A DNA stretch of 64,000 nucleotides from contig JAAROD010000090.1 in NCBI GenBank assembly GCA_012274445.1, positions 1-64,000 on the forward strand, written 5' to 3'. Below are positions 28,047 to 42,039 of this stretch, in pieces. The notes under the pieces are model-generated. The model ran no database searches. It was not told the origin of the DNA and worked only from the letters and a program-made list of their open reading frames with translations. The stretch is from Sclerotiophoma versabilis. Its lineage: Eukaryota > Ascomycota > Dothideomycetes > Pleosporales > Didymellaceae. Both the position numbers and the translations under genes were made by a program. Within the stretch, counting starts at the first letter, position 1. The number at the start of each line of letters is the position of its first letter.

Positions 28047-28474
28047 GTTCTACTACTAAGTTAGTTACCCTACCAAGTTAGTCACCTAAAATCTCTAGTA
28101 AATTCACGAAATCTATAGCTATTTTTCTTAACAACTGCCTTATTAAATCCCTTAATATATTTAGAGAAAAAGCTGCATCTATATAAGTATAATAACTTTA
28201 AAGTCTAAGAGTACTAGCATTAATGTTGTTAAAGCTATTAAGAGAAGTCTTAGATACAGAAGTAAGATAGAAGTAGTTATAAGCTATCTCTGCATTAATA
28301 ACAGCAGCTACTTTAAAATTCAAGTATATACTTATTTATACCTATATAAAACTATTCTAAGAATTTTAGAAGATTCTATAAAGCAGTTATTAAGAAAAAT
28401 AGCTGTAGATTTTGTAAATCTACTAGGGATTTTAGGTAACCAACTTAGTAGAGTAACTAATTTAGTAGTAGGAC
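28047..28474. mobile_element. 428-bp inverted-repeat element (MITE-like)
   Basis: Two arms of about 95 bp face each other. The left arm begins at 28,047 (GTTCTACTACTAAGTTAGTT) and the right arm ends at 28,474; its reverse complement begins GTCCTACTACTAAATTAGTT. Both continue through a matching GTTACC(C/T)...CCTAAAATC and an AGCTATTTTTCTTAA block. The roughly 240-bp centre has no coding sequence. The size, long terminal inverted repeats and lack of a gene fit a non-autonomous DNA transposon. Target-site duplications are not clear, so the superfamily is open. It lies just downstream of the dead helicase and has accumulated only part of the RIP load. Confidence 0.7.
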
Positions 28475-28479
28475 ATATT

Positions 28480-31400
28480 ATTATACATTGCTTAACAGGC
28501 TAATTAATTTCCTATAGAGATCTTTTAAATAGTTATTTAGATATTAAGCTGCAAAGTATCTATAATTTAGTGTGTTTTTAATATAGACTGCTTACTAGCC
28601 TATAAAAGCTACTTATTTAATACTATAAGCCTAGGACTACACTATATAACTACTAAGCAGCTATAACTAAGGGGTCTAACTATTTAGAGCTTAGATTACA
28701 CTCTTATATACAAACATATAATATACTTATACATAATACTTACAACTAGTCCTTACTCTATACTAATAGATATATAGCACGTAAATGTTTACTATACCTA
28801 TGTCCTCTCTTAAGGTCTCTAGTTTGTAAGTTAATTAGAGTTAAGAATTAATTTCTTATTCCTAGCTCTCTAGAACTTATTATAAATTTCCTAGCAAAAT
28901 AGCGCTAAATTTTAAGACGTAAGTTCTGTTTACAAGTTAACATAGCTAAGCTAAAGTCTAGTAGCTTTATCCTATTATAATAATTTATCTTCTTTATTAG
29001 TAAGGATAAAACAGCTATTACAGTATATATAACTATAATTATTGCTATAAGTCCTAACTATATGCACTTATATTACGTACATAGTTACGTAGTAAGCTTA
29101 TAACTCTATAAGCATAAGCATAAAAACAGAAACCTTAAGAGTTCTCTTATTATAGAGATTACTAGAGTAGTAGTTTACCTGCTCTAAATCTTTTTTATAT
29201 TTAGCTCTCTATATATAATATAGAGGTTAGTAGTCTATATAATAGATTATCTATATACCTATTACTAAACTCTCTTTTAACCTCTACTTATTAATAGTAG
29301 AATAAAGGATTCTTAAGCGTAATGTGCAAGAATTAAAGATATTAGAGTTAATAACTTTATCTAGTTCTATAAGTACGCTTACTATAGAAACTATACTATA
29401 CCTCTATAAGAAGAAATCCTGCTATAAATAAGCTCTAGAATTAATAAGACTTAGAAGATTAATAATACTAATACTTTAGAGCTCTTTAGTATATTATCTA
29501 AAAAGAAGAAGAGTAAGAAGAGAATACTTATACTAGAGCCTTTGCCTACAGAGGTAGACTATACTTAAGAAAGTCTAGAAATTAACTTATCTAGATCTAT
29601 CTCTAGAACCTAGTTACAGACTTAGTTTAGCTCCTAAAACTACCTAACTAACAGCAGTCCTAAAGCTATAATCCTGCAGCGCTTTAAACCTATACCTAAT
29701 AGTACTAGAAGCTAAAATTTTATACTAGTTCTCTTTAACTATATACAGCTCTACTATTTTGCGTATATATATCTAATAGTGCTACTTAAAGCACTAACTC
29801 TTAATAAGCTGTATAATATACTCTTAAAGTTTAAGTTATATACTAAGCACGTTTAAGATATTATTAAGCTTATAAAATTTACGTACTTAAATTTAGATCT
29901 ACTAGACAGAGGAGATAACAGAACTTTTAACAACCTAAGGAAACTAGTAGTTAATTATATTATATATAAGATTAACATAATTAGAAAGTATAATAAGTTT
30001 ACTAAGTAAATAAAAGAAAGTAGAGAATTTATAGAAGATCTTTAGAGGCTAGTAAAGCATTATATTATATAAGTATATAATAGTTATTAATAATTTAAGC
30101 TTCTAACACTATATAAAAAGAAAGAGCAGAGGTTATTAAAAAGTCTTATATATTAGAAACAGGGGCAGTAAAGCCTTATATTATTAATATATATTATATT
30201 TATTAGTAGAGTTTATACTAATTTATATAGTAAATTAAATAGTGTATAATTATATAAGGTTGTAATTAGAATATATTATATAATATGTTATATTAATCTG
30301 TTGTTTAAGCTTTAGGCTTAGAGGTAAGTAGACTTACTCTTAAAGTATTACTAACTATAATATATTATTATATATACCCTATAAAAGAGTATATATAATA
30401 ATATTAAAAGTAGGTATTAAGAAATAGTTACAGGATATTAGAAGTTACTAAGCTAGGATTAGAAAGTAGGAGTAGCCCTAAGAAGCGCTGCTATAATTCT
30501 AGAAAAGAGTTAATAGGCTTTATAAGTTTACACTATATATTAGAACCTTATATAACCTGCATTACAGTAATAACTAACACTTAGAATTAAGATTAGCAGT
30601 TTGCGTAATGTTAAGTTTGCTGTACTAGTATAGCCTTTTAGCTGGATTTTAGAAATTCTGCTTTAGTTTACTATAGTAGTAGCACTTTAGATTCTAAGAA
30701 CGTTAATATAAATAATATATAAGTAATAGAAATTATAAATATTATATAGCTACACTATACTATACTAGCTTAAAGTTCTATTTTCTATTCTCTATTAAAA
30801 CTAATAATAGAACTACAGATAAGTTAGCTTAGCTTACAGCTAAGTTACACGCCCTTACACGCTAGCGTAATATAATAAGAGATTTTCTTATTTACTTAGT
30901 ATTAACGCGCTAGTAATCTTGCTATATACTGTTTTAGATAATAAGTAAGCTAATAAGGCTTATTACTCTACTATATAGGTAGTAGATATAATACTAAGAA
31001 TTACGCTAGTAGCTATAGAAAGCTATACAATGCAAGAGTATATACTACCTTAGCTTATGCAGAGGTAGCTCTTTTATACTATAATAGTAGTTATATAATT
31101 CTATAACTAAGTTTTTTAATCTTTAAAAGTCTATGTATATACTTAATTAATTAAGATTATAAATTACTTAGCGCTTTAAAATCTTAGTATAGAATTAAAA
31201 GGTAGAAAATACTAATTTAGATTAGTTAATATACAGCTTTATTTGCTATTATAAGGCCTAAAAAAGCTAGTAGATAATAAAAGCAATAACTTTTCTACTA
31301 CTATAGCCTAATTACTGTGTTCCTTACCTCTTATTTACTGCTATACAGTCTAAAATAAAAGCATACTTCTTTTCTAATCTAGCTAAATTATAGTAACTAA

Positions 31401-34400
31401 TTAGGTTATAGATAAAATAAATAATTATTTATATAAGCTAAAGAGACCTTATTTTAGCATATATAATTAAATACGTTTATATTTAGTATAGTACTATAGT
31501 AAGACTCTGTTTTTCTAATATAAGACTTTGTAAGTAAAATAGTTTTAAAAATATATCTTTTCCTGCGTTATTTATAGATAGAATTATATTAATATAGACT
31601 TTCTTTACTAGTAAGTAGTTCTATAATAATCTTTATTATAAACTAGCTAATAATAGTATTACTTATAATATAAATAAGTATATATTAAAGCGTTAGATTA
31701 TACTATATATATTTGCTTAGAATTATACTAAGTTATTTTAGTCTAGATATAGTAATTTTATAGAGCTACTAGCTATCTTATAGCAAATTCTTTATTTTAT
31801 AATACCTAGTAGCAGATCTAGTATAAAATTAAGATAAACCTATAAGTACTGTTTAGCTCTGCACTATAGACGCTCTATAAGCTTCTTAATCTATAGAATC
31901 TTAAGGCTAGTTCTTTAGCTTAAGTAGCTTAAAAATAGAACTACTATTAACTACAGCCTAACTACAAGAACTTTATATACTAATAGAACTAAGCTAGTAG
32001 CTATAAGAAAGCTAGTATTAAGTTTAGATATATACTTCTTTATTAGAAAATTAAAATCTTAGAGAAGATAGCAGATCTAAAAGAAATTAATCTAAAATAT
32101 GCAAACGCAGCCAGCTATAATTATTAAGATAATTATTAATATATTTATTACTTATACTTACTTATAAGCGTATTATCTAATATAATATAAGTATAAAGAA
32201 TCTAGTAGTAAGAGTTATAAAGGTAGAGAAAAGATATAACCTAAGAATAAGAGAAAAGTATCTACTAAAGTTACTAAGCTATAAAAAAGTTAGAAGTAGA
32301 GTAAAGCATAGCTTTAATAGAAAACCTGCTTAGCTCTAAGAGAAAGATAGAGGTATATTAAATTAAATAGAGAATAATTTAGAAACTTATTATATATATA
32401 ATATATATGCATATTTATATTAATTATAATAGTTTCTACTTTATTTCTTTTTTTTCTATCTTACGCTATTATCTTATTAAGCTAAGAAAAGCCTCTATTA
32501 TAAAAAAACTAAGTTAGATACTATAACTAATAGTTACTATTACTACACACACCTTATAACTAGGTTACGCCCTTATACTATTAGCACTAAGTCTAACTCT
32601 TTTTTTCTCTTTTCTAACTCCTAAACTAAGTTAGAATATTAAAGCTCTTTAGATTTAATAAGGAGCCTATAATAACTATAAACAACTAGTATAGTAATAA
32701 ATATTTATAAGTACTAAGAGTAGACATAGGTATAGATTTCCTAGCTACAGGCGCTTTATATTATTAAGAATAGAGGTAGTACTACTAGTATATAATATTA
32801 GCTTCTAGCTTTTACAGAATATAAGCTTTCTATAGTTACTAAACGTACTTTAAAAAATTTACTATTTAGCTATAATTCTAATAATAGTAGAGGTCTAAAT
32901 AATAAAGTAACTAGTATAAGTATTTTATATAAATTATAACTCTAGTACTTAAGCCTAGTTTTTTTACTAAAAACTTATAGTATAATAAATAATCTAAGTT
33001 ATAGGTGCCTAGCTTATAACTACTATTAGTAGTATCCTGCTAAGTTATCTAAGAGAATGTTAGCTCTAGCTACTAATTAGAAATAAGCTCTGTATAACAG
33101 AGAACCTCTATAATAGCCTTTTTTCTTTAAATACTTTTAGTTTCTAACTATAATTACTAAGATTTCTAATTAGTTTCTATATATTATTATCTAAACTATA
33201 TCTCTTCTACTTTACTAGATATTTCTATTAACGCCTAACTTTCTTCTTACTTAATATCTTCTTAACTTTAAATTCTTAGTTAGACTCTGTTTTACTATCT
33301 ACTTACAGGGCTGTATTAGCTAATAAGAGATCTAACAGAGGGGTCTGTTTAATAGTTAATATAGTTAGAGACTAAAGTTTCTTAAGAGAAGATATTAGTA
33401 AAGTTAAGCCTATAGCAGTATTAGATAACTTAGTAAGATAATTAGATACTATAGAGAATAATAGAGTTGCTAGAAGAGTTATTTTAGGACTACTACCCTG
33501 TGTGTTTAGATTAAGTAAGGTTAAGAAGAACTTACTACTACTATTACTTCTAGAAAGGCCTTATATACTACTATTACTATTAGAAAACAGAGGTAATTTT
33601 ATTTTAGGTATAATAGTTATAGAGCTACTACTATAGTTATACGCTACTCTATTACTAAGTTATTACTGCTTCTAGACTGCTCTTAATATATTATTATCTC
33701 TAATATTAAGGTAGGCATCTAATTAGCTCTAGCACTTCTTCCTAGTTATATACTCTATTCTAATATAACTATTCTCTATATAATTTTATAGACTTATTTT
33801 ATAACTATAAATAAAGTTATATTAAAAGTATAGATATAGAATATAATTTAACCTCTGCTATCCTTTAATATAAACTAAGAGACACTTAAGGTAGTATTTC
33901 TTCTAGCCTAATTAGTATTTATAATAGTATATATAATCTATAGTAGAGAGCGCAGTATTGCTAAGACAGTATAGGCAAAATCTAGCAAGCGCTAGACCTT
34001 TCTAAAAGATAACTAGATTATAATACTAAGAAATACGTTTATTATTTAAGTAGTTCTAGCAGTGCACTTTTTAGTCTTATATATCTATCTTCTATTTATT
34101 ATAGAGAAAACAGAATTTAGCAAAACTATAATTTTACTTAAGAGCGTTCTAGTAATAGTAATAAATATAATTTTATCTATCTTTAATAGATATTCTATAA
34201 ATTAGTTAGTAGTATATAAGCTATAAGAATTAGATATTTACCTTATAATTATATATCTACTTTATAAGATAATATTATGCATTTTCTCTAGGTTAGTCTT
34301 AGAATTTCTTAATAGGTAATAGTAGAATTATTTATAAGAAGTACTAAAAGGTTTCTAAGTACTAAAATACTATGCTTACTTTATAGTAGAATAGTAAGAT

Positions 34401-36570
34401 ATAGAGAAATAGAAAAATAAGTATATTTAGAAACTATATAGCAGACTACTTTATAAAAATATATGTGCTGCTAGTTTATATCTATTTATACCTTCTTCTA
34501 TATACTATAAGCTCTATACTAACTTAATTAGTATATGCTAAGTAATTAATCCTAGAGCTTCTATTACTAATAATACAGCTTATCTATCTAACTTCGCAAC
34601 TTACTACGCGCTTTAGTAGCAGTGTCTGTTTTAATCTACTAATTTATTTAATATATTTGCTTAGTAAGATATTTATATATAGAGTTTTCTCTTAGAGCTG
34701 CTAGCATATTAGCAGGAAGTAAGAGTAGTAGCTCTAGATACCTTTTTATTATAGCAGAATAAAAGTCTTTAGTAATATTACGTTATACTTCTAGTTCTAA
34801 AAATAATACAGTGCTATTAATATTACTTATATTATTAAGATAGTAACTAACAAGGGTCTTAGAGCTCTAGTGCCTAGCAAACTTTATTACTTAGCTAAGA
34901 GAATAGCTACTATCTTAGTTATATTAGTTAGAGTAGCTATAATAGTAGTAGTTTTACTTACTATTAACCTTAATTAGAGCCTCTCTTTAAGCAGTATATA
35001 ACCTTATACCCTATAGGAACCCTACCCTAATAGCCTAGTATAAGCACTAAGTACTCTATAAATTAAAATTCTTTACCTTTTTAGTTAGTCTATTTATATA
35101 TATAATAGGAAATATAGAGTCTATTAGAATATAATTATTCTACTCTATAATATAATATTACTTACCTAACTTTAGTTAGGCAGCAAGAATATCTTTAATA
35201 GTCTTAAACTTTCTAAAAGCTTTAGATCTTAGAAAGACAGGTAGTAGAAATAAGAGGCTATAAGAGAAAAGAGGTAGTATAGAAGTTAGCTATTTATATA
35301 GCAAGTATTAAAGCCTATAACTATTATTAGTATCTAAGCAAGGTATAGAATGTTTTTAATTACTTTTTATAAGAGTTCTATATTCTCTTTATAAACTCCT
35401 TTATAAAACCTAGTTTAATCTCTAGCTTACCTATTCTCTAGGTAACTATATAAATAATATTCTAATATGAAGCATTAGAACCTAACTACCTTTAAATACT
35501 AATACTTACTTACCTTATATCTTACTATATAAAGCTTCTTTAACTGCCTACTTAAGTAGTAGTAGAGGTTTAGTAAACCTATAAGGTAAACTTAGATACC
35601 TTTATAAATATAGTTATAAGAATTAGTACCTTAAAGAAGTATTTGTATATAGACTTAATTATCTATTATTAAGAATATAGGTTTTTTCTTTTCTATAAAA
35701 AGAAAAAGCTTATTTTTAAAATAAGTTTATATATACTGCCTATATTATTTAGTAACTATATACGTATAAGAAGTTATATAAAGACTTACTATATATATAG
35801 AGTTATAGATATACTTTAGAATAGTAGTATACTAATGTTTCTATACTACTATAAAGTGCTATAACTTATTTTAAATAGTATATATAGTTAGCTGTCCTCT
35901 CTCTTTATCTAGCTTTCTTTTAGTAGTAAGCGTAATAGTGTTAGTAAAGTGCTTTAGGCTCTTTAGACTTTATAAGTTAGTATTAGAAAATTCTTTTAAG
36001 TAGCTATAGATGTATTAGTAAAGTAGGTAGACTTAATTTAAGATTATAACTTATACTGCCTAAAGGTCTATTATTAAAGTATAAGAGGTTTTGCTAAGCT
36101 TTACAAGTTTTCTATAAACTGGCTTATTATTAAACTTAGAAGTATTTCTAGCCAGCCTAAAATTAAGAGCTACCTTAATTCTATCTTCTAATATTACTCT
36201 TACTAGACCTTGTTTCTCTAAAGCTGTTTCGCAGAAAGAGAGTATTATATAGAAATAAAAGATAATTTATAATAGTAGGTAATAAAAGAGGTTTAGCTAG
36301 TACTATAGTAATATAAAATTAGTTAAGTAATAGAAAAAGAGAGCCTTTAAATACTAGTTCTGCAACTAGTGCAAGTATTACTATTAAAATTAAGGCTGCT
36401 TTTATTAAGCTATAGTAAGAGACTATAATCTAGAATTATATACTTATAGAGGCAGTATAGCGTTGTATTAGTAGATAAACCTAATTATTTTTAATATAGA
36501 GAAGTGTTAGGCATGCTGTTAGTAAGAAATAGGCCCCTTAGTAAATTAAAGCTAGTTAAGGCTATTATTA
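28480..36570. repeat. RIP-mutated repeat-derived DNA
   Basis: AT-rich sequence with the RIP dinucleotide bias and no intact gene. Bases 30,820-31,010 repeat the distal subtelomeric sequence at 570-790. A lysine-rich stretch on the + strand near 29,480-29,520 (KKKKSKK-like) and scattered partial frames point to former transposon proteins, but none carries a motif I can name. The region also contains small hydrophobic frames on both strands that I regard as chance or antisense. Confidence 0.7.
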
Positions 36571-36730
36571 GTAGCCCTAAGCAGCTCTAAGCAGCCCTAA
36601 GCAACTCTAAGCTAACTATAAGTAGTTCTAAGTAGTTCTAAGCTAACTATAAGCAGCTATAAGCAGCTATAAGCTAGCCTAAGCTAACTATAAGCTAACT
36701 ATAAGTAGTCTTAAGCTAATCCTAAGCTAA
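36571..36730. repeat. Tandem array of about 10-bp units
   Basis: About sixteen units of roughly 10 bp (types GCAGCTCTAA, GCAACTCTAA, GCTAACTATA, AGTAGTTCTA) follow each other with small length slips. The repeated CTAAGC core resembles a degenerate telomere-like word, but the period is 10, not 6, so it is treated as a separate minisatellite. Confidence 0.8.
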
Positions 36731-36739
36731 AAGAATAAG

Positions 36740-39700
36740 AATTATATAATTATTAGTATCTTATAGATATTTAAACTAAATAATTAATATAGATAATTAG
36801 TTAAGAAAGGCTAAGAAGAGAACTAATTAATATATAGTTAATTAATTAAGTAACTCTATAAAAAGAAGATTAATTACAGCTATATAAGTAGTAATTAGGT
36901 TGCAGATATTAGTATTAGATTAATAACTCTAACTAGAAGCTTAAGCCTAAGTACTAGCTTAATTATAAGCAAACCTATAGTTATAAGCTTAAGCAGCTAG
37001 ATAATAGGGATAGTTTGTAATCTAAGGATTATTAGGAGAGGCTTAACTACAACTAATCTAAGCACAACTAGCTTAACTAGAGAACTAACTACTCTAATTA
37101 TAAAACTAACTAGGAGACAGAGCTAGTAAAGCCTAATCTATAGTTAATCTAAAACTCTGCTTAGACAGAGCAGGAGCAGGAGATAAAGCAGCCTAATTAA
37201 TCTAATCTATAGCTAAACCCTAGAAAGCACTAGTTATGTTTTGCTAATTATTCTTACTACTCTTAAAGTTATTAATATTAGAATTAATTATAACCTTGTT
37301 CTTATTAACTAGATTAAGTAGACTAGTGTAGATTAAAAGCAGGTAATAGGGTAAGCTTAATCTTAATCTTCTTAGAAGAAGTATAACCTTTAAGTAGGCT
37401 TAGATTACTAATTAAACACTTAGAGGGAGTTTTTAGAAGCTTAGGAAGTATATTAATTAAGATTATACTAAAGGTATAGTAATTAAGAGCCTAATACTAA
37501 ACATTAACAGTGCACTAAAAGAAAAGAATTAAATTACTTATATTAATAATAGTAGTATTAGGGGATTAGCTTGCAGATTGCAAGTAGAAGGATAAGAATT
37601 ATAAGAATAAGAATTAGGAGGTGTAAAGATTAGATATATTATTATTTATTATTATGTATAAGCATTTACCTACTAACTAGATTAGAAAATTCTCTTTAGA
37701 CTTTAATTATAAAGACGTAGCATATAGAGTAATTAAAAAACCTTTATAATAGAATAAAGAGGGTGCAATAACAAACCTGCTAATATAGAAATACTAGTTA
37801 AAGACTAGGATTTCTAGAGGGTATATTATAGTAAAGGTTAATAATTATATAATTATTAATATTAATATAGGCAGATTAGAAAGATTAGATTAATAGATAA
37901 GGATAATTAATTAGCCCTACTCTAATTAAGGACTAGCCTAGAGGTAAAATATATATATAGTTGCACTCTTTTACTATAGAAATAAAATAAAGAACTTAAT
38001 TAACTCTTTTATACCTAGATTAATCTTATCTAGTTATTTTAGCTCTAACAATAATATATAGCTCTTTTAGTACTAATTCTCTATTAGCTACTTAAAGTAA
38101 ATAGGTATATTTCTTAGGTATAGTATAAGGCCTACTTAGTATATTACTATCTAGAATATATAGTTTGCCTGTGCTCTTAAGTCTAAGAGTACTAATAATA
38201 CTACTCTATTTAACTTAATAAGTAGTCTAATAAGTAAGCTATTTCTAATAGTATTAAGAGATTACTTAGTAGAGTACTCTTTTAGTACTTACTTAAAAAA
38301 GTCTTTTTATTACTAAATTTATAAATAATCTTACTACCTTTATATAGCTTATAGTTTAAGTTAGTATAATACTACTAGTATAGATTATGGTAAAAGCTAT
38401 TAATAACTAGTTATATATATATAATTACCTAGTAATTATCTATACCTAGAAAGTATAGCTTAAAGTATTTATTCTAGAAGTATATTTTATATATATTATT
38501 CTTATAATTATACTATTATCTTCTATATATAGTACTAGAAGTTAGAAACTATTTCTTTTTTAGTTTTTCTAATTTATATATATAATAGGTGTTATATATA
38601 TATACTATCTATAATAGCTTTTTATAATTTAGATTTTAGTAGTCTAAGGTATACTTTGGTTATAGGTTTAGAAGTAATACTAGCTTCTTATTAAAGTTAG
38701 GCTTATTTCTACTTTGGTTATTTTTTACTTATTACTTAAGCATATATTATATAGTATAGTTACTAGTACTAAGTTTATTAAAATTATATTTCTACTAATT
38801 CTATTAGAATCTACTTAGATTATGAACCTATTATTATTCTATATAAGTTTAAAATGCTATTTATTATTATTTCTTATTAATACTCTTAGTAATCTAATTA
38901 TAGTTCTTCTAAAAGGTAGTATTATTATCTTAGATTTCTTAATATATAAGTTCTATATCTACGCGCCTATTAAATTCTTATATATCTAGATTATACTAAT
39001 TCTCTTTAGTATTAGAAGTATAGATAATACCTATATCTACTTCTTATCTAGCTATATTATATAGTTATTAGAATATTATAGGTTACTTATATCTATATAC
39101 TTTTAATTCTTATTTATATACTTATTCTATCTATACTAATAGTTATCCTATTAGGTTTTATAAGTACTTCTACTATTTATTTAACTCTTAGTATAGTATA
39201 GGTGCTTAGCTTTAGATAGTCTTTATATCTTTATTAGATAGTATAATATAATTATTATTAGATTTAGTCTTAAGGTCTTTTATAAAATATTCTATTTAAT
39301 TAGTAAGAATTTCTTATTTATTACTAGTATTTATATTTCTATAGGTAAGTATATTAAGTTCTTAAACTACCTTATTCTTTAATTAATAATTCCTAGCGTA
39401 GTAGCCTTACTTACTATAACTATAATAAGTTATAATAGACTTATTCTTTCTATTACTACTTTTTCTTTTCTAGCTCTATCTTAGTTCTAGGCCTTTATTA
39501 ATATTAGATAGGTCTATAGCCTCTAGTCTATAGTAACTACTACTAGTACTATTATATATCTAGTATCTAGTATTTAGCTGGTAGTAATTACCTTTATAGT
39601 TTTCTTAGTTAAGATTATTATACTATAGGTTATATAAAGGTAGGTAAGTAGTATAAACTACTGCTTATGTATATAGGCTCTTCTATAATTTCTATTATAG

Positions 39701-39840
39701 TTTATATAGCTTAATATTAATATTAACTACTATATTAACTAGAAAGTTAAAGTTATTAGTAGATATAGTAGTCTATATTAATTTCTTCTTAACTCTTAGT
39801 TTTAATTCTTATTAGAATATTATTATTAATATAGTATTAT
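36740..39840. repeat. RIP-mutated repeat-derived DNA
   Basis: No gene is visible. Between about 36,940 and 37,330 the + strand reads as a Gln/Asn-rich, low-complexity sequence if TAG is taken as a mutated CAG, which suggests a disordered region of a former transposon protein. The rest, to 39,840, is TA-rich sequence with no open frame of note. Confidence 0.6.
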
Positions 39841-39864
39841 CCTAGCTAGTGTATATAGCTAGCT

Positions 39865-40640
39865 GCTAAAACTTAGTAGTATAGTTAGCAGCTAATATAG
39901 TTTACTTAATACGTTTAATATTTAATATATAATAGTAAATTTATTATATACTCTAAATACTTAGTATATCTATTTCTTAAATAGGTTAAAGTCTTTAATC
40001 TATATATTAATATTAGTAAATATTTTTTCTCTATAGTAATATTAGATAAAGAGTTTAATCTATATAAATATATAATTCTTTATAAATATAGAAATAAGTA
40101 TTATATATTTCTTTTTAGAGATATACTTTCTCTAGAATATAAAAAAGAAGTTAAATTTAATAAGCTAGTCTTCTAGATTCTTATAAGTACTACTAAAGGT
40201 CTTAGGTTTAGCTGCTAGGTATATACTTATAGATATAGAAGTTATTATACTTTTATTTAATTCTTTATCTATATTAAGGTTATTATTAATATAGCTATTT
40301 AATATATTAGAGTTACTAGAAGTAGTATAGAATTCTAAAGTAGTACTTATCTTAAGAAGTATTTAAAGTATTAAAGTTATACTTTTAAGTAAGGCTTATA
40401 AGCACTATTTATATTAGTTCTTAGAGATAAGCACTAGTATAGAAAGGTCTATAAGAGTTAGAGTTATTACCTAGTAAAATACTATAATAATAAAAAGTAA
40501 TAATAAGTAGTATAGAGTAGACTATCTAGCTTAAGAGTTAGAGTTAAAATTCTAAAAACAAACTTAATTAACTAAGTTAAATATAAACTATAAGAGTTAT
40601 ATTTCTACTAACTATATACTTACTAGGAGATAATACTTAT
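39865..40640. repeat. Direct repeat R, copy 1
   Basis: This segment is repeated in the same orientation about 1 kb further on (40,870-41,640), matching almost base for base apart from C/T, G/A and small indel changes. It begins near ACTTAGTAGTATAGTTAG and ends after CTAACTATATACT. A quasi-open + strand frame runs through 40,010-40,390 but has no recognised domain. The last 250 bp also recur at 61,640-61,900 and, inverted, at 52,140-52,265, so it belongs to a dispersed family. Confidence 0.8.
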
Positions 40641-40869
40641 TAATAAGTAACTAGAGTTAGTTTAATAAGATATATAGTATTACTTATTAATAAGTAATAA
40701 TATATAATAGTCATTAATAAGTTAATTATATATATTATTTTTATTAATATGTGTATTATATAACTATATAAAGGGGGATTCTTTCTAGCTCTGCCCTAGC
40801 TTATAGGTAAGAGCTCTAGTTAGCTACTTAATTACTATACTGCTTTATCTGCATAGGATTATAACAGCT

Positions 40870-41640
40870 ACTAGAACTTAGTAGTATAGTTAGTAACTAA
40901 TATAGTTTATCTAATATATTAGATATTATAATAAGTAATAGTAAGTTTATTATTTACTTTATATACTTAGTATATCTATTTCTTAAATAAGTTAAAGTCT
41001 TTAATCTCTATATTAATATTAGTAAATATTTTTTTTCTATAGTAATACTAAATTAAAAGTTTAATCTATATTAATATATAATTTTTCTATAAATATAGAA
41101 ATAAGTATTATTTATTTTTTCTTAGAGATATTTTCTTTCTAGAATATAAAAAAGAGCTTAAATTTAATAACCTAGTCATCTAGTTTCTTATAAGTAGTAT
41201 TAAAAGTTTTAGCCTTAGCTACTAGGTATATACTTATAAATATAAGGGTTATTTTATCTTTATTTTATTCTTTATCTATATTTAAGTTATTATTAATATA
41301 GTTATATAATAAATTAGAGTTACTAAAAGTAGTATAGAATTCTAAAGTAGTACTTATCTTTAATAGTATTTAAAGTATTAAAGTTATACTTCTAAGTAAA
41401 GCTAATTAGTACTATTTATATTAGTTCTTAGAGATAAGTACTAGTATAGAAAGGTCTATAATAGTTAAGGTTATTATCTAGTAAAATACTATAATAATAA
41501 AAAGTAATAATAAGTAGTATAGAGTAAACTATCTAGCTTAAGAGTTAGAGTTAAGATTCTAAAGATAAACTTAATTAACTAAGTTAAATATAAACTATAA
41601 GAGTTATATTTCTACTAACTATATACTAAAGAGAAATATA
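40870..41640. repeat. Direct repeat R, copy 2
   Basis: Second copy of the 0.78-kb repeat. The two copies differ by many single transitions and several 1-6 bp indels, showing that each was mutated independently after duplication. The spacer between them (40,640-40,870) carries a less degraded word, CTTTCTAGCTCTGCCCTAGC, that recurs in degraded form at 62,193-62,225 downstream of the third family member. Confidence 0.8.
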
Positions 41641-42039
41641 ATATACTTAGTAGTATAGATTATACTAATTATACTAATTACTAATTATACTAAGTACTAA
41701 TTATATAATATAATTACCTCTAGTAGTAGCTAAGTACTAACTACTAATACTAGTAGTTACTTACTTATAATATCTCTTACTATATAGGTTAACTATACTA
41801 TACCTAGAGTAGTAATTCTTAATATTTAATACTATATTTCTTAGAATTATAATAGTAATCTAATTCTGTATAAGCTTAGTAGAGAGTATTATTACCTTAG
41901 CTTCTTTCTAAAGCTAATTAATTACTTTAATAATTAAAGTAGGTAAGAAGCTTTTATACTTTCTTACGTGCTTATAAATTTATATTAATTAAGCCTTAAG
42001 CTTATATATATTACTTAGTATTTAAGCCTACTAGGCAGC

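Noticed and set aside
36571..36730. Interstitial telomere repeat
   Set aside because: The CTAAGC words suggested it, but the period is about 10 bp and TAACCC itself is absent.
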